A stretch of DNA of 54,317 bases from Clostridiales bacterium (GTDB lineage: Bacteria > Bacillota > Clostridia > Peptostreptococcales > Anaerovoracaceae). Numbering within the stretch: the stretch's first letter is position 1; each line of letters opens with the position of its first letter. A model generated the notes under the pieces. The model was not told the DNA's origin. It worked only from the letters and a program-made list of their open reading frames with translations, and did no database searches. The stretch is taken from NCBI GenBank assembly GCA_022775805.1, contig JALFKB010000024.1, positions 1 through 54,317 on the forward strand, read 5' to 3'. Below, piece by piece: positions 37,815-49,941 of the stretch. Made by a program: the position numbers and the translations under genes.

Positions 37815-38820
37815 CCTGATACAGAAGGGTGATCACATAGTAATGGGTCTGTCGGGAGGACCTGATTCCGTGTGCCTGTATCATGTGCTCCTGGGTCTTG
37901 CCGGGGAGCTCGAGCTCACCCTTCATCCCGTTCACATCAATCACATGTTCAGACCCGGGGCGGCAGAGCGGGATCAGAAATATGTTGAAGAGCTTTGCGA
38001 GAAAATGGGGACGCCCGCCATCAGCATGACGGTGGACTGCAGCAGGATGGCAAGTGAGCTGGGAATGACAAGCGAAGAGGCGGGACGCAAAGCCCGGTAC
38101 GATGCGTTTTTTGAAGCCGCAGGGAGAATTGAGGAAGAGCCGGGGAGGAGAGTCAGGATTGCCGTGGCACACAACGCGGAGGATCAGGCGGAGACGGTGC
38201 TCTTCAGAATTCTCAGGGGAACGGGAACGGACGGCCTGGCGGGAATGGCCTACGAAAGAGAGGAGCGCCGGGGAGACAGAACATATCCCGTAATAAGGCC
38301 TCTCCTTGACACCTCAAGAAAGGACATAGAGGAATACTGTGAGACCATGGGGCTGGAGCCGGTAACGGATCACACAAACAATGAGCCGCTTTATGCCAGA
38401 AACAGGCTGCGGCTGGAACTCATACCGTATCTCGAAAGGGAATACAACAGCAACATCAAGGACTGTCTCACAAGACTTGGCAGTATCGCGGGGGAGGACA
38501 AGGACTACTTTTGGAATGAAACGATACGGGTGATGGAAGCCCTGAGGGTGGAGGAAGGCAGCTGCCGGGAGCAGGGTGTATCAGCAGGGGTTGTACTGGA
38601 CAGGGCAGGTCTGGCCGCCTGTCATCCTGCCATCAGGCATCGCGTAATGATGAAGGCCTTCGGAGAAACAGGACTCACCAGAGATATTACCGCTGAAAGG
38701 CTTGGGGCAGCCGACGAAATAATCATGAAGAAGCAGGGCCCCAAGGTTGTGGAATTCCCCCATGGGTTCAGAATAACCGTGAAGAAGGGAATGGTCATTT
38801 TTGAAGAAAGTTCTCTGTAG
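37768..38820 (+). CDS. tilS: tRNA(Ile)-lysidine synthase
   Basis: VMGLSGGPDSVCLYHVL (PP-loop), AVAHNAEDQAETVLFRILRGTGTDGLAGM. Confidence 0.92.
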   Translation: MKRAAERVRRTIREHNLIQKGDHIVMGLSGGPDSVCLYHVLLGLAGELELTLHPVHINHMFRPGAAERDQKYVEELCEKMGTPAISMTVDCSRMASELGMTSEEAGRKARYDAFFEAAGRIEEEPGRRVRIAVAHNAEDQAETVLFRILRGTGTDGLAGMAYEREERRGDRTYPVIRPLLDTSRKDIEEYCETMGLEPVTDHTNNEPLYARNRLRLELIPYLEREYNSNIKDCLTRLGSIAGEDKDYFWNETIRVMEALRVEEGSCREQGVSAGVVLDRAGLAACHPAIRHRVMMKAFGETGLTRDITAERLGAADEIIMKKQGPKVVEFPHGFRITVKKGMVIFEESSL

Positions 38821-38925
38821 GTTCTCTGCAGGAACCAAGAGAAAGCATTGAAGAAATATGGTTTTTGTGATAAAATCACATACATATTTTGTTTACATAC
38901 AACAAAAAACAGGGAGGAATAGAGT

Positions 38926-41040
38926 TTGAAAAAAAGCAAGTTCGGCAAAAACATTACAATTTATCTCATCATATTTGTGATTGCCCTGGGCTGCTTCTGG
39001 TTCTTCAGCGGAGAAGAGGATGCCGGAATGAAGCAGATCAAGACTTCCACAATGGTGAGCCATCTGAAACAGAATGAGGTTGAAAGCATTAACGTAACGG
39101 AGACCAAGCTGACAGCACAGCTGACCTCAGGGGAAACCGTGTATTCCTTCGTTAACAGCGTTGTGGACATGACCTTCATATATGAAGAGTACATCATTCC
39201 GCAGGTTGACGCAGGAAACCTGAAGCTGGACAGCGATCCGCCTAAGGAAGAGTCCATATGGCTCTCCCTGCTGCCTACCCTTGTGATGATAGGTATCATG
39301 GTTGCTTTCTTCGTGTTCATCATGAGACAGAACGGCGGAGGCGGCAAGGCCATGGCCTTCGGAAAGTCAAAGGCAAAGCTGCAGAAGGGGGACGGCAAGC
39401 AGGTTACATTCAAGGATGTTGCCGGCCTGAAGGAGGAAAAGGAAGAGCTGGAGGAAATAGTGGATTTCCTGAAGCATCCTGCCAAGTATAACAGTCTCGG
39501 AGCACGGATTCCTAAGGGAATACTCCTGGTGGGCCCTCCGGGAACAGGTAAGACATACATTACCAAGGCAACAGCAGGTGAAGCGGGAGTTCCGTTCTTC
39601 ACCATCAGCGGATCGGAATTCGTGGAAATGTTTGTTGGTGTTGGTGCATCGAGAGTAAGAGACCTCTTCGACCAGGCCAAGAAAAACGCACCGTGCATTA
39701 TATTTATTGACGAAATTGACGCAGTGGGCCGCAAGAGAGGTGCAGGCCTGGGAGGCGGTCATGATGAGAGAGAGCAGACTCTGAACCAGCTGCTTGTTGA
39801 AATGGACGGATTCGCAGAGAACTCCGGCATCATTATAATGGCTGCAACAAACAGACCTGACGTTCTTGACCCTGCACTGCTGAGACCGGGACGCTTCGAC
39901 AGACAGATTGTCATAGGTGTTCCTGACATAGTGGGAAGAGAAGAAATATTCAAGGTTCATTCCAGAAACAAGCCGCTGGATGATGATGTGGATCCGAAGG
40001 TTCTGGCAAGAAGAACACCGGGATTCACCCCTGCGGATATCGAGAACATGCTGAATGAGGCGGCACTTCTGGCTGCACGCCGCAACGGCATGATTATCAG
40101 GATGGAGGAAATTGAGGAGGCCATTACCAAGGTAATTGCCGGCCCTGAAAAGAAGAGCAGAGTAATATCAGAGGACGAGAGAAAGCTTACGGCATTCCAT
40201 GAAGCGGGACATGCCGTGGTTGCCCATGTCCTTCCTAAGACGGATCCTGTTCATCAGATAACAATCATTCCAAGAGGACGCGCCGGCGGATTCACCATGA
40301 TTCTGCCGAAGGAAGACAAGTATTACGGCACCAGGGAGGAAATGCGCGAGCAGATTATCCACCTGCTGGGCGGCCGTGTGGCAGAGAAGCTCACCCTGGA
40401 CGACATATCAACGGGCGCATCAAACGATATTCAGAGAGCAACGGATATTGCCAGGGAAATGGTTACAAAGTACGGCTTCAGCGACAAGCTGGGTCCTGTA
40501 AACTACAGCAACTCAGATGAAGTGTTCCTGGGCAACCAGATAACCTCAACTAAGGCTTACTCTGAAGAAACAGCAAACGAAATTGACGAGGAAGTTAAGA
40601 GAATAGTTGAGGAGGCCTACGATGCAGCCATGACAATTCTCGAGGAGCACAGGGAGCAGCTTACTGCAGTTGCCCAGGGACTTCTGGCCATAGAAACCCT
40701 GGACGGCGACCAGTTCGTGGCACTCTTTGACGGCAGCATGACACCTGAGGAGCTGGCTGAAGAGCAGAGAGTAATGCAGGAAGAACGGAAGGCCAAGGAC
40801 AAACAGGAAGCAAAGGCAGCCATCAGACAGAGAAAGCTTAAGCAAAAGCAGGAGATGGAGGAGGCCGAAAGAAAGAAGCAGGAAGCCCTGGATGAACTCA
40901 CTGAAATGATAGAGGAACAGGGGAAGAATGCCAGGTTCAAGCCAAAAGTCATGACCTATAACGATATGACAAACACGGCTGAGCCGGTGGAAAAAGAAGA
41001 AGTGAAAGCAGAGGACACGGAGGATGAAAGTAACAGTTAA
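38926..41040 (+). CDS. ftsH: ATP-dependent zinc metalloprotease FtsH
   Basis: [35 protein letters not shown] (HEAGH zinc site). Confidence 0.96.
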   Translation: MKKSKFGKNITIYLIIFVIALGCFWFFSGEEDAGMKQIKTSTMVSHLKQNEVESINVTETKLTAQLTSGETVYSFVNSVVDMTFIYEEYIIPQVDAGNLKLDSDPPKEESIWLSLLPTLVMIGIMVAFFVFIMRQNGGGGKAMAFGKSKAKLQKGDGKQVTFKDVAGLKEEKEELEEIVDFLKHPAKYNSLGARIPKGILLVGPPGTGKTYITKATAGEAGVPFFTISGSEFVEMFVGVGASRVRDLFDQAKKNAPCIIFIDEIDAVGRKRGAGLGGGHDEREQTLNQLLVEMDGFAENSGIIIMAATNRPDVLDPALLRPGRFDRQIVIGVPDIVGREEIFKVHSRNKPLDDDVDPKVLARRTPGFTPADIENMLNEAALLAARRNGMIIRMEEIEEAITKVIAGPEKKSRVISEDERKLTAFHEAGHAVVAHVLPKTDPVHQITIIPRGRAGGFTMILPKEDKYYGTREEMREQIIHLLGGRVAEKLTLDDISTGASNDIQRATDIAREMVTKYGFSDKLGPVNYSNSDEVFLGNQITSTKAYSEETANEIDEEVKRIVEEAYDAAMTILEEHREQLTAVAQGLLAIETLDGDQFVALFDGSMTPEELAEEQRVMQEERKAKDKQEAKAAIRQRKLKQKQEMEEAERKKQEALDELTEMIEEQGKNARFKPKVMTYNDMTNTAEPVEKEEVKAEDTEDESNS

Positions 41041-42592
41041 GGATTGTCTGGAGCTTGAGGGTTTTGCAAATGCTCGAGTTCTGGCAGGAGGAAAGAATCT
41101 TGAAGGCGAAGTCAGACAGATTTCTGTTCTCGATGCCTGTCTTCCTGAGGATTATGACCTGATTGATACGGCTGAGACGGAGATTCTGCTGACCGGTTTC
41201 ATGGGCATCAGAGATGATGCGGAGAAACAGTGCAGCCTCATAAGGGAAATAGCCGAGAAGGGCTGTGCGGCACTGGCGGTATTTTACGGAGAGGACTCGA
41301 TTGCCCTTGACAGCATTGTTATCGATACTGCTGAAATGGTGGGGGTGCCCCTGATTTCCATGCCGGCTGAAGCCAGATATTCACGAACAATTTCAGAGGT
41401 AATGGACAGGGTGCTTTACGGAGAAAACTTCAGCAATTCTCTCATTAACAACACGGTGTTCCACCTTCTGAACTTCGAGAAGCACTCAAGCTTTCAGGAT
41501 GCAGTAAGAGAGGCTGCAATAAACAATGATTTCCAGATCTTTCTGCTCAGCGAGGACTTTAACCCGGTATTCGGCGTTGAAACAATGCACAGAGTGCCTT
41601 TGTCCGATGCCCTGAGAATAGGAAGAGAGAAGACCTTCGATAACGAGAAGGGCAAGGTGTACACTCTGATTGATGTTGAGGGCGCCCTGACCTACTGGGG
41701 TCTTGTGAATATAGGAAACGAGAAGTACTACATGCTCATTGTGGACAATGAAGATTCATATACCGCAGGTGAAATCACCAAGCTGGCGGAGATTGTGGAG
41801 CTGGCTATGGGCATGTGGAAATACACCCCGGAAAGGGATGCCAGATCGGAGTTCATCAAGGCTCTTATCAGAGGGAACAAGTCTCTGGCCTATACCCTTC
41901 AGGACGAGATCAGAATTGAGGGAACCGATATAGTAAGCGTATTTTTCACCAAGGGCATTGAACGGGAGAGAGAAACACAGATTTTCGCAGATTTCGAAAA
42001 GAAGACCGACCTGGAGATAATGGACATCAGAGAGGACGACGAAACCTACGGAATGATTCTGAAGACCGGGGACAAGGCGAGAGCCGAGGACTGGCAGACG
42101 GATTGCTCCACTCTCTTCGGGAAGCTGAAGGAGGACAAGACAGCCAGAATCTTCCACGTTACAGGCCTTAACGGTCTGGAGGGCGCCGGGGATGCCTACA
42201 AGCTCATCGGTGAAAGCTGGACCTTCGTTCAGAACGTGTTCCCATACAAGAGGGTGTTTACCAAGTATGAGCTGACCCTTGTGAACAACTGCATCAACAT
42301 ACAGATTCAGGGAGGCTTCGTCAAGAAGAACTACATGGAGCTTCTGGAACCCTTCAAGGCTCTGGGAGAGCACAAGGGCAAGCAGCTTCTGAAGACTCTG
42401 GAAACCTTCGTGCTGGATGCGGGCATGAACAGCGGCAAGACTGCAGAGTTCATGGATATTCACGCCAATACCGTTCAGTACAGGCTCAAGAAAATCAATG
42501 AGATGCTGGGAGTGGAAATCACAGGCAACAGGATAATACCGGGGCTTACCATGGCTCTGGCCCTTAAGAGACTGGACAGGGCAGTAAGCTGA
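41024..42592 (+). CDS. PucR/CdaR-family transcriptional regulator
   Basis: PucR N-terminal domain ([26 protein letters not shown]) and C-terminal HTH_30 ([21 protein letters not shown]). Confidence 0.85.
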   Translation: MKVTVKDCLELEGFANARVLAGGKNLEGEVRQISVLDACLPEDYDLIDTAETEILLTGFMGIRDDAEKQCSLIREIAEKGCAALAVFYGEDSIALDSIVIDTAEMVGVPLISMPAEARYSRTISEVMDRVLYGENFSNSLINNTVFHLLNFEKHSSFQDAVREAAINNDFQIFLLSEDFNPVFGVETMHRVPLSDALRIGREKTFDNEKGKVYTLIDVEGALTYWGLVNIGNEKYYMLIVDNEDSYTAGEITKLAEIVELAMGMWKYTPERDARSEFIKALIRGNKSLAYTLQDEIRIEGTDIVSVFFTKGIERERETQIFADFEKKTDLEIMDIREDDETYGMILKTGDKARAEDWQTDCSTLFGKLKEDKTARIFHVTGLNGLEGAGDAYKLIGESWTFVQNVFPYKRVFTKYELTLVNNCINIQIQGGFVKKNYMELLEPFKALGEHKGKQLLKTLETFVLDAGMNSGKTAEFMDIHANTVQYRLKKINEMLGVEITGNRIIPGLTMALALKRLDRAVS

Positions 42593-42752
42593 TTTCTTTG
42601 AAAAGGCCGATGCTTTAGCAGAATAGAGAAACAAATATTTGTATACTTTTTGCTTTTTATCAAATACCCTTAACAAGGGGGGCTGTTTTTCTGTATAATT
42701 AGCTGTGTTAGAATATGAACGCAGTATTATTAGATAAAAAAGGAGAGACATA

Positions 42753-44003
42753 ATGTATTTCAATTACCTAGACAAAGCAGATCCTGAAGTTGCTGCTTCA
42801 ATAAAGAGGGAGATTAACCGTCAGGAAACAAAGATTGAAATGATAGCTTCTGAGAACTTCGTTAACTACGAAATCATGGAAGCTGCAGGAAGCGCACTGA
42901 CAAACAAGTACGCTGAAGGCTATCCGGGCAAGAGATATTACGGCGGATGCGAATTCGTTGACGAGGTTGAACAGCTGGCAATCGACAGAGCCTGCAAGCT
43001 CTTCGGTGCAGATCACGCCAACGTTCAGGCTCATTCGGGAGCCAACGCGAATACGGCAGTTTACCAGGCAGTGCTGGAATACGGCGACACAGTTCTTGGC
43101 ATGGACCTGTCAAACGGCGGACACCTTTCACACGGATCCCCGGTTAACATTTCAGGTAAGTCATATAACTTCGTTGCTTACGGTCTGGGTGAGGACGAAA
43201 GAATCGACTATGACAACGTGAGAGATATGGCCAAGCAGCACAAGCCTAAGCTCATCGTAGCCGGTGCATCTGCATACCCTCGCGCTATCGACTTCAAGAC
43301 CTTCAAGGAAATCGCAGACGAAGTGGGCGCACTCTTCATGGTTGACATGGCTCACATCGCAGGTCTTGTTGCAGCAGGACTCCACGAGAACCCTGTTCCA
43401 TATGCAGACATTGTAACAACAACAACTCACAAGACCCTCAGAGGACCTAGAGGCGGAATGATTCTCTGCAAGGAAGAGCTGAAGAAGGCAATCAACTCAG
43501 CAATCTTCCCGGGACTGCAGGGAGGACCTCTCATGCACATAATCGCTGCTAAGGCAGTATGTCTCCACGAGGCAATGCAGCCTGAATTCAAGGCATATCA
43601 GCAGCAGGTTATCGATAACGCCCAGGCACTTGCAGCAGGCATGAACGCCCACGACTTCGAGCTGGTTTCAGGCGGAACAGACAACCACCTCATTCTGGTT
43701 AAGCTCCTGAACAAGGATATCTCAGGCAAGAAGGCTGAGAGACTGCTTGACGAGGCAAACATCACAACAAACAAGAATGCCATCCCGAACGACCCTCGTA
43801 AGCCTATGGTTACATCAGGTCTGAGAATGGGAACTCCGGCAATGACATCAAGAGGCTTCAAGGAAGAGGATGTGAAGCTGGTAACCGATGCAATCGCACT
43901 GGTAATCGACAATCCTGAAGACGAAGCCAAGATGGGAGAAGCAAGAGAAATCGTCAAGTCACTGACTGACAAGTATCCTCTCCACAAGAACTTCCCATAC
44001 TAA
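42753..44003 (+). CDS. glyA: Serine hydroxymethyltransferase
   Basis: [59 protein letters not shown]. Confidence 0.97.
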   Translation: MYFNYLDKADPEVAASIKREINRQETKIEMIASENFVNYEIMEAAGSALTNKYAEGYPGKRYYGGCEFVDEVEQLAIDRACKLFGADHANVQAHSGANANTAVYQAVLEYGDTVLGMDLSNGGHLSHGSPVNISGKSYNFVAYGLGEDERIDYDNVRDMAKQHKPKLIVAGASAYPRAIDFKTFKEIADEVGALFMVDMAHIAGLVAAGLHENPVPYADIVTTTTHKTLRGPRGGMILCKEELKKAINSAIFPGLQGGPLMHIIAAKAVCLHEAMQPEFKAYQQQVIDNAQALAAGMNAHDFELVSGGTDNHLILVKLLNKDISGKKAERLLDEANITTNKNAIPNDPRKPMVTSGLRMGTPAMTSRGFKEEDVKLVTDAIALVIDNPEDEAKMGEAREIVKSLTDKYPLHKNFPY

Positions 44004-44051
44004 TCGGAGAAATCGGCGGCAAGCTGCCGATATAATGCAAAGGCAAACATC

Positions 44052-44088
44052 AACAGGCTGTCACCCATAAGGGGACAGCCTGTTTTCA
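44052..44088. terminator. Bidirectional terminator between glyA and glycerate kinase
   Basis: AACAGGCTGTC-ACCCATAAGGG-GACAGCCTGTTTT. Confidence 0.8.
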
Positions 44089-45315
44089 TTGCTGCAGATA
44101 TTCATTCAGCTCCCGGGCTGCTCTTTGCATATTTGCAAAGACAGTCTTTTTTATTTCATCTGCCGGCTGTGAGAAATCCAGGGGGCCTGCTTCGAAGCAC
44201 TTGATAATACCAAGGTCCTTAAGCTCCTGTGGATCAGCCTTGGCTGTTCCGGCCAGAAGGATTACAGGAACTCCGGCCTCACGTGCCCGCTTGCAGATTC
44301 CGGAAACGGCCTTGCCTCCCAGGCTCTGGGAGTCGAAGCGGCCTTCACCTGTAATAACAAGGTCGGCATCCCACAAAAGATCGTCGAAGTTGATTGTGTC
44401 CAAAAGCAGTTCAATGCCTCTTTCAAGCCTGCCTCCAAGAAGGGCCCGAATGCCGAAGCCCATACCTCCAGCGGCGCCGCTTCCCGGAAGCTTTGCAAGC
44501 TTCATTGCGGATCCCCGGCCGGGAACCATGTTCCCTACAGAATTGAGGGTGACTCCTGTAACCGTTCCAATCACTGAATCATCGCCTATTATCGATACTA
44601 AATTGGCAAGGCCGGCTTCAAGTATGTCCACCTCTTCAGGGGAGGCTCCCTTCTGAGGAGCGAACACATGGGCAGCACCCTCAGGGCCAAGAAGGGGATT
44701 GGTGACATCACACATTCCCACGATATCGATTCCGGATCTGAACACATTTGAATTACCTGCAAGAAGTCGGATTGTTTGTGAATTGTCAATAAACGATATC
44801 TCCTGCAGGGTTCCCCCGGTGGGGGTGAAGCGGGCTCCGGAGCTGCTGCTGAAGACCGTGCCCAGAGCTGCAGCCATGCCGCAGCCGCCGTCATTGGTGC
44901 AGCTTCCCCCAAGGCCGACAATAATTTTGCGGGCTCCCCGGGATATGGCATCCCTGATAAGCATTCCCACTCCGAAGGTGGTGGAGGTCATTACGAAACT
45001 GCCCTCCTCGGAGGGGGAGGCATTTACAAAACCTGCCACCTTGGCTGTTTCGATGACAGCCGTGGTTCCTGCCATGAGATATGGCGCGGTGATTTCTTCC
45101 CCGGAACAGTTCAGGGCAGGGGTCGATACAAGCCGGACTGAAAGATGGGGCGCCGCTGCCTTTGCATGATAAAAGGCATCCAGGGTGCCCTCTCCTCCGT
45201 CTGCTGCCGGTATGGTTATTACGTTGTGTCCTGCAAGGTTCTGCCGGATTATTTCGCACACTTCAAGGGAGGTTAGAGTGCCCTTGAAGGAGTCGGGTAT
45301 TACGATGATTTTCAT
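44086..45315 (-). CDS. glxK: Glycerate kinase
   Basis: MKIIVIPDSFKGTLTSLEV, PAADGGEGTLDAF, GLGGSCTNDGGCGMAAALG. Confidence 0.92.
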   Translation of the reverse strand: MKIIVIPDSFKGTLTSLEVCEIIRQNLAGHNVITIPAADGGEGTLDAFYHAKAAAPHLSVRLVSTPALNCSGEEITAPYLMAGTTAVIETAKVAGFVNASPSEEGSFVMTSTTFGVGMLIRDAISRGARKIIVGLGGSCTNDGGCGMAAALGTVFSSSSGARFTPTGGTLQEISFIDNSQTIRLLAGNSNVFRSGIDIVGMCDVTNPLLGPEGAAHVFAPQKGASPEEVDILEAGLANLVSIIGDDSVIGTVTGVTLNSVGNMVPGRGSAMKLAKLPGSGAAGGMGFGIRALLGGRLERGIELLLDTINFDDLLWDADLVITGEGRFDSQSLGGKAVSGICKRAREAGVPVILLAGTAKADPQELKDLGIIKCFEAGPLDFSQPADEIKKTVFANMQRAARELNEYLQQ

Positions 45316-45491
45316 AGGTCAATTATACCCCTAAATATAATGTATACAAGGATAATATGGTTGAATTATCAAACAGTTTGGGATATAGTAATCGTGGTGT
45401 GATGTCAATGTTCCCCGGGCTTTTGGCGGGGGAGTCACATCGGCTCGAAAGAGTAATAATATCCAGAATACTGATTAGGAGGACGTAACTA

Positions 45492-47039
45492 ATGACAAAA
45501 CTTGAACAGCTCCTCGAGAAGAAAGAACATCTCAGATTAGGTGGAGGAGAGAAGAGAATCGAGTCACAGCACGCTAAGGGCAAGCTTACCGCACGTGAGA
45601 GACTTGACATCCTGTTCGATGAAGGCTCCTTCGTAGAAATCGACACATTTGTTAAGAGCAGATGCCCGTTCTACGGAATGCCTGAAAAGGATATGCCTAG
45701 TGACGGCGTAGTAACAGGATACGGCCAGATTGATGGCAGACTGGTATTTGCATTTGCACAGGACTTCACAGTTGGTGGAGGAGCACTGGGTGAATACCAC
45801 GCAGAAAAAATCGTAAAAGTACAGGGAATGGCTCTGAAGATGGGAGCTCCGATTGTTGGTCTGCAGGACTCAGGCGGAGCAAGAATCGAAGAAGGTGTAG
45901 CTGCACTGTCAGGCTTCGGTAAGATTTTCCACAACAACACCATTTCATCAGGAGTAATTCCTCAGATTTCCGTAATCATGGGACCGTGTGCAGGAGGAGC
46001 AGTATACTCACCGGCAATCACTGACTTCATCTTCATGGTTGACCAGACATCACAGATGTTCATTACGGGACCGAATGTAATCAAGACAGTAACAGGCGAA
46101 ATAATCACAGCAGAGGCTCTGGGGGGAGCGAGAGCTCACAACAACATTTCCGGCGTTGCACACTTCATGGGCGCAAACGACCAGGAGACGCTGATGTCAG
46201 TAAGAGAACTGCTCTCGTACCTGCCTTCAAACAACAAGGAAATGGCCCCTGCTTATGCATGCAATGATGACGTTAACAGACTCATCCCTGAGTTTAACGA
46301 AATCATTCCTGAGAACCCTAATAAGGCATATAACATGTATGACATCATCAAGGGAATTGCTGATGAAGGCAAGTACTACGATGTTAATGCAATGTATGCT
46401 AAGAACATTATCACATGCTTCATCAGAATGGGCGGTCAGACAGTAGGCGTTATCGCCAACCAGCCGGCTGTAGGTGCAGGATGTCTCGACATCAACGCAT
46501 CAGACAAGGCAGCAAGATTCGTAAGAAGATGTGATGCATTCAACATTCCTGTTCTTACACTGGAAGACGTACCTGGATTCCTGCCGGGATCAACTCAGGA
46601 ACACGGCGGAATCATCAGACACGGAGCTAAGCTGCTCTACGCTTACTGCGAGGCAACTGTTCCTAAGGTTACAATGATTCTGAGAAAGGCATACGGCGGT
46701 GCTTACATCGCAATGTGCAACAAGGAACTGGGAGCAGATATAGTAATGGCATGGCCGTCGGCACAGATTGCTGTAATGGGCGCTGAAGGTGCTGTAAACA
46801 TCATGTCATCCGTTAAGGCAGAGCTGAAGACTGCAGAGGATCCTGAGGCTCTGAGAAAGCAGAGAATCGACGAGTACGAAGAACTGTTTAACAACCCTTA
46901 CTATGCAGCAAGTTTGGGCTATGTTGATGATGTAATCGAGCCTGCAACAGCAAGACAGAGAATCATCAGCGCCTTTGACATGCTTAAGACAAAGAAGGAA
47001 ACATTGCCGCCTAAGAAGCACGGCAACATTCCGCTCTAG
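45492..47039 (+). CDS. Biotin-dependent acyl-CoA carboxyltransferase / decarboxylase alpha subunit (methylmalonyl-CoA decarboxylase-like)
   Basis: Carboxyltransferase family; LTARERLDILFDEGSFVEID, GGARIEEGVAALSGFGKIF, GPCAGGAVYSPAITDF, 515 aa. Confidence 0.9.
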   Translation: MTKLEQLLEKKEHLRLGGGEKRIESQHAKGKLTARERLDILFDEGSFVEIDTFVKSRCPFYGMPEKDMPSDGVVTGYGQIDGRLVFAFAQDFTVGGGALGEYHAEKIVKVQGMALKMGAPIVGLQDSGGARIEEGVAALSGFGKIFHNNTISSGVIPQISVIMGPCAGGAVYSPAITDFIFMVDQTSQMFITGPNVIKTVTGEIITAEALGGARAHNNISGVAHFMGANDQETLMSVRELLSYLPSNNKEMAPAYACNDDVNRLIPEFNEIIPENPNKAYNMYDIIKGIADEGKYYDVNAMYAKNIITCFIRMGGQTVGVIANQPAVGAGCLDINASDKAARFVRRCDAFNIPVLTLEDVPGFLPGSTQEHGGIIRHGAKLLYAYCEATVPKVTMILRKAYGGAYIAMCNKELGADIVMAWPSAQIAVMGAEGAVNIMSSVKAELKTAEDPEALRKQRIDEYEELFNNPYYAASLGYVDDVIEPATARQRIISAFDMLKTKKETLPPKKHGNIPL

Positions 47040-47050
47040 GAGGTGACAGC

Positions 47051-47464
47051 ATGAGTTTAATGGAACAATTCTCGAATCCTGAGCTTATCATAGGTCTGAC
47101 CTTCGGGCAGAAGATGCTGGCATCAGCAATTACCATGCTTATGGGACTGGGAATCACTTTTACGGTACTGATTCTCATCTGGATATTCATTGTTATCATG
47201 GGTAAGGTTCTGGGTGCAACTAAGCCAAAGGAAAAGGCAGCCCCGGCAGCAGCCCCGGCACCTGCAGCAGCGGCAGCTCCTGCACAGGCCCCGGCAGCAG
47301 CCTCCGATGATACGCTGGTGGCAGTAATCGCAGCAGCGGTTGCGGCATATACAGGAGCCAACGCAAACAACCTGGTGGTGAAGAAAATACAGAGAGTTTC
47401 AGGTGAAAACACTCCTTGGGGTGTATCAGGACTGGAAGACAGACTCGCAACCAGAAAGTTTTAG
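47051..47464 (+). CDS. OadG-family (decarboxylase gamma/delta) subunit
   Basis: Single N-terminal TM, Ala/Pro linker, conserved C-terminus (SGEN-TPWGVSGLEDRL). Confidence 0.8.
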   Translation: MSLMEQFSNPELIIGLTFGQKMLASAITMLMGLGITFTVLILIWIFIVIMGKVLGATKPKEKAAPAAAPAPAAAAAPAQAPAAASDDTLVAVIAAAVAAYTGANANNLVVKKIQRVSGENTPWGVSGLEDRLATRKF

Positions 47465-47482
47465 AGAAAGGAAACGATAGAA

Positions 47483-47890
47483 ATGAAAAAGTACAACATC
47501 ACTGTAAACGGAACAACATATGCAGTTGAAGTAGAAGATTTAGGCGGAGCACCGGCTCCTGCAGCAGCACCTGCACCTGCACCGGCTCCTGCACCGGCTC
47601 CAGCACCGGCAGCAGCTCCGGCTCCAGCACCGGTAGCAGCACCTGCAGCAGCACCTGCAGCAGCACCTGCAGGCGGCGCAGGAAGCATCACGGCTCCAAT
47701 GCCGGGAACAGTTCTGGATGTCAAGGTAACTGAAGGCCAGGCAGTAAATGCAGGCGATACAGTTCTGATTCTTGAAGCAATGAAGATGGAAAACGAAATC
47801 GCAGCACCTGCAGCAGGAACAGTTGACAAGATTGTTGCAGCAAAGGGCGCATCAGTTAACTCAGGAGACGTTCTGATCACACTTAAATAA
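47483..47890 (+). CDS. Biotin carrier protein with Ala-Pro linker
   Basis: Biotinylation motif [11 protein letters not shown]; ~45-aa AP-rich linker. Confidence 0.92.
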   Translation: MKKYNITVNGTTYAVEVEDLGGAPAPAAAPAPAPAPAPAPAPAAAPAPAPVAAPAAAPAAAPAGGAGSITAPMPGTVLDVKVTEGQAVNAGDTVLILEAMKMENEIAAPAAGTVDKIVAAKGASVNSGDVLITLK

Positions 47891-47918
47891 CAGTAGTATT
47901 TTGGATTTACGGATATAT

Positions 47919-47956
47919 TGGCAGAGGCGGTTAAATGACCGCCTCTGCTGTTTAAC
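47919..47956. terminator. Terminator hairpin
   Basis: GGCAGAGGCGGTTAAATGACCGCCTCTGCTGTTT. Confidence 0.75.
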
Positions 47957-48027
47957 GACACCATAGGCGGGACGACCGGCATGACCAGGATAGAGGCAGA
48001 GCCGGCGGCGAAGCGAAAGGAGACAAC

Positions 48028-48885
48028 ATGTTACTTGCTTTTGATGTAGGAAACACAAACATAGTGCTGGGAGTTTTCAAGGATGGTGAGATGGTCACCA
48101 ACTGGAGACTTGAAACGGATAACCGAAAGAGTGCCGACGAGTACGGAATGGTAATCCACCAGCTTTTTCAGTACGAAAATCTGGATGTAAATGAGGTGGA
48201 GGATGTTATTATTTCAACGGTAGTTCCGTCGATACTGTACACCCTTCAGCATCTCTCTCAGAAGTATTTTGATACGAGAGCGATAGTAATCGGCCCGGGA
48301 ATCAAAACAGGGCTGGTGGTTAAATACGACAATCCCAAGCAGGTGGGCGCGGACCGGATAGTTAATGCGGTTGCAGCCCATGCCAAATACGGCGGCCCGC
48401 TTATAGTAATAGATCTTGGTACAGCAACAACCTTCTGTGCCATTACTGCAAAGGCAGAGTATATCGGCGGAACGATAGCTCCGGGTCTGAAGATTTCATC
48501 AGATGCCCTGTTCGAGAAAACCGCCAAGCTTCCTAAGGTTGAACTGGAGGAGCCGGGAAGCGTAATCTGCAGAAACACCATAAACTCCATGCAGTCCGGA
48601 CTGGTATACGGACACATGGGTCTGGTGGAATTCATAGTGAAAAAGATGAAAAGAGAACTTGCAGAATACTGCAAGGGCGAAATATCGGAGGAAGACATTA
48701 AGGTAATTGCCACCGGAGGTCTTGCCACCCTGGTTAACAGCGGTGTGGACTGTATTGACTACGTGGACAAGCTCCTGACCCTGGAGGGACTGGAGATGAT
48801 TTACAGGAAGAACAAGAAGAGCAAAAGGCACGCCACCCAGGAGCAGATTGATAAGGACGACATGCTTTATGAAGGCAAGCTTTAG
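48028..48885 (+). CDS. coaX: Type III pantothenate kinase
   Basis: MLLAFDVGNTNIVLGVF, GADRIVNAVAAHAKYG, VIDLGTATTFCAI. Confidence 0.95.
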   Translation: MLLAFDVGNTNIVLGVFKDGEMVTNWRLETDNRKSADEYGMVIHQLFQYENLDVNEVEDVIISTVVPSILYTLQHLSQKYFDTRAIVIGPGIKTGLVVKYDNPKQVGADRIVNAVAAHAKYGGPLIVIDLGTATTFCAITAKAEYIGGTIAPGLKISSDALFEKTAKLPKVELEEPGSVICRNTINSMQSGLVYGHMGLVEFIVKKMKRELAEYCKGEISEEDIKVIATGGLATLVNSGVDCIDYVDKLLTLEGLEMIYRKNKKSKRHATQEQIDKDDMLYEGKL

Positions 48886-48936
48886 CAGGCAGGTTCTAAC
48901 AGGGAACATTACTTTCGGAAGAACATCAGACAGAAC

Positions 48937-49941
48937 ATGAAAAAAACTTTGAAAATAGGAAGCATAGAACTTAAGAATCCCTTCCTGCTGGCACCCCTGG
49001 CAGGATATACGGACAAGACAATGAGAGCCCTTTGTGCACAGCAGGGGGCTTCTTTAACGTTCACGGAAATGGTTTCGGCCAAGGGGCTGAAATACGGGGA
49101 CCGCAAAACCCGTAAGCTCCTTGAGCTACTGCCGGGGGAGACTGCAGGCTATCAGATTTTCGGAAGGGAACCGGAAATCCTTGCCTTTGCAGCAGAGGAG
49201 CTGGCAGGCTGTGACAATATGGTTCTCGATCTGAACTGCGGATGTCCCGTTCCTAAAATTGTGAAGAACGGGGAAGGCTCTGCCCTGCTGAAGAATCCGG
49301 AGCTGCTTTATGACTGTGTAGCCGCCATGGTTGCCGGCGCTCAGCGGGGAGCAGGGGCAGATCCTGCGGGGAATCCACAGCCAAAGCCTGTAACAGCCAA
49401 GATAAGGATGGGTTTTGAAATCGGAGAAAATGTGGCGGTGGAGGCTGCCCGAGCCATTGAAGCCGCCGGCGGAGCTGCGGTGACGGTTCACGGCAGAACC
49501 AGGCAGCAGTTCTACGAGGGTCCTGCCGACTGGCAGGTGATTGCCCAGGTAAAAAAGGCCGTGAACATTCCCGTAATAGGTAACGGCGATATACGATGCG
49601 GAGCCGATGCCATACGCATGATGGATCAAACCGGCTGCGACGGAGTTATGATAGCCCGGGGCGCCCTGGGAAACCCATGGATATTCGCCGAGGCCACAGC
49701 CCTGTGGGAGGCCGGATCGGGCAGCCCATCGCCAAACGCCGATGAACGAATTGACATGCTTATCAGGCACATCCGTGAGGTATGCCTTGATAAAGGCGAG
49801 AACATAGGCGTGAAGGAAATGAGAAAGTTCGTTGGGTATTATACAAAAGGCATGAAGGGCGCCACTGCAATAAGGAGGCAGGTTAACAGCATTAATGATG
49901 CCGAAACCATGATATCGCTGCTGGAAGAAATGAAAGGCTAG
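48937..49941 (+). CDS. dusB: tRNA-dihydrouridine synthase
   Basis: APLAGYTDKTMRALC, DLNCGCPVPKIVKNGEGSALL, VHGRTRQQFYEGPADW, GNGDI. Confidence 0.93.
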   Translation: MKKTLKIGSIELKNPFLLAPLAGYTDKTMRALCAQQGASLTFTEMVSAKGLKYGDRKTRKLLELLPGETAGYQIFGREPEILAFAAEELAGCDNMVLDLNCGCPVPKIVKNGEGSALLKNPELLYDCVAAMVAGAQRGAGADPAGNPQPKPVTAKIRMGFEIGENVAVEAARAIEAAGGAAVTVHGRTRQQFYEGPADWQVIAQVKKAVNIPVIGNGDIRCGADAIRMMDQTGCDGVMIARGALGNPWIFAEATALWEAGSGSPSPNADERIDMLIRHIREVCLDKGENIGVKEMRKFVGYYTKGMKGATAIRRQVNSINDAETMISLLEEMKG

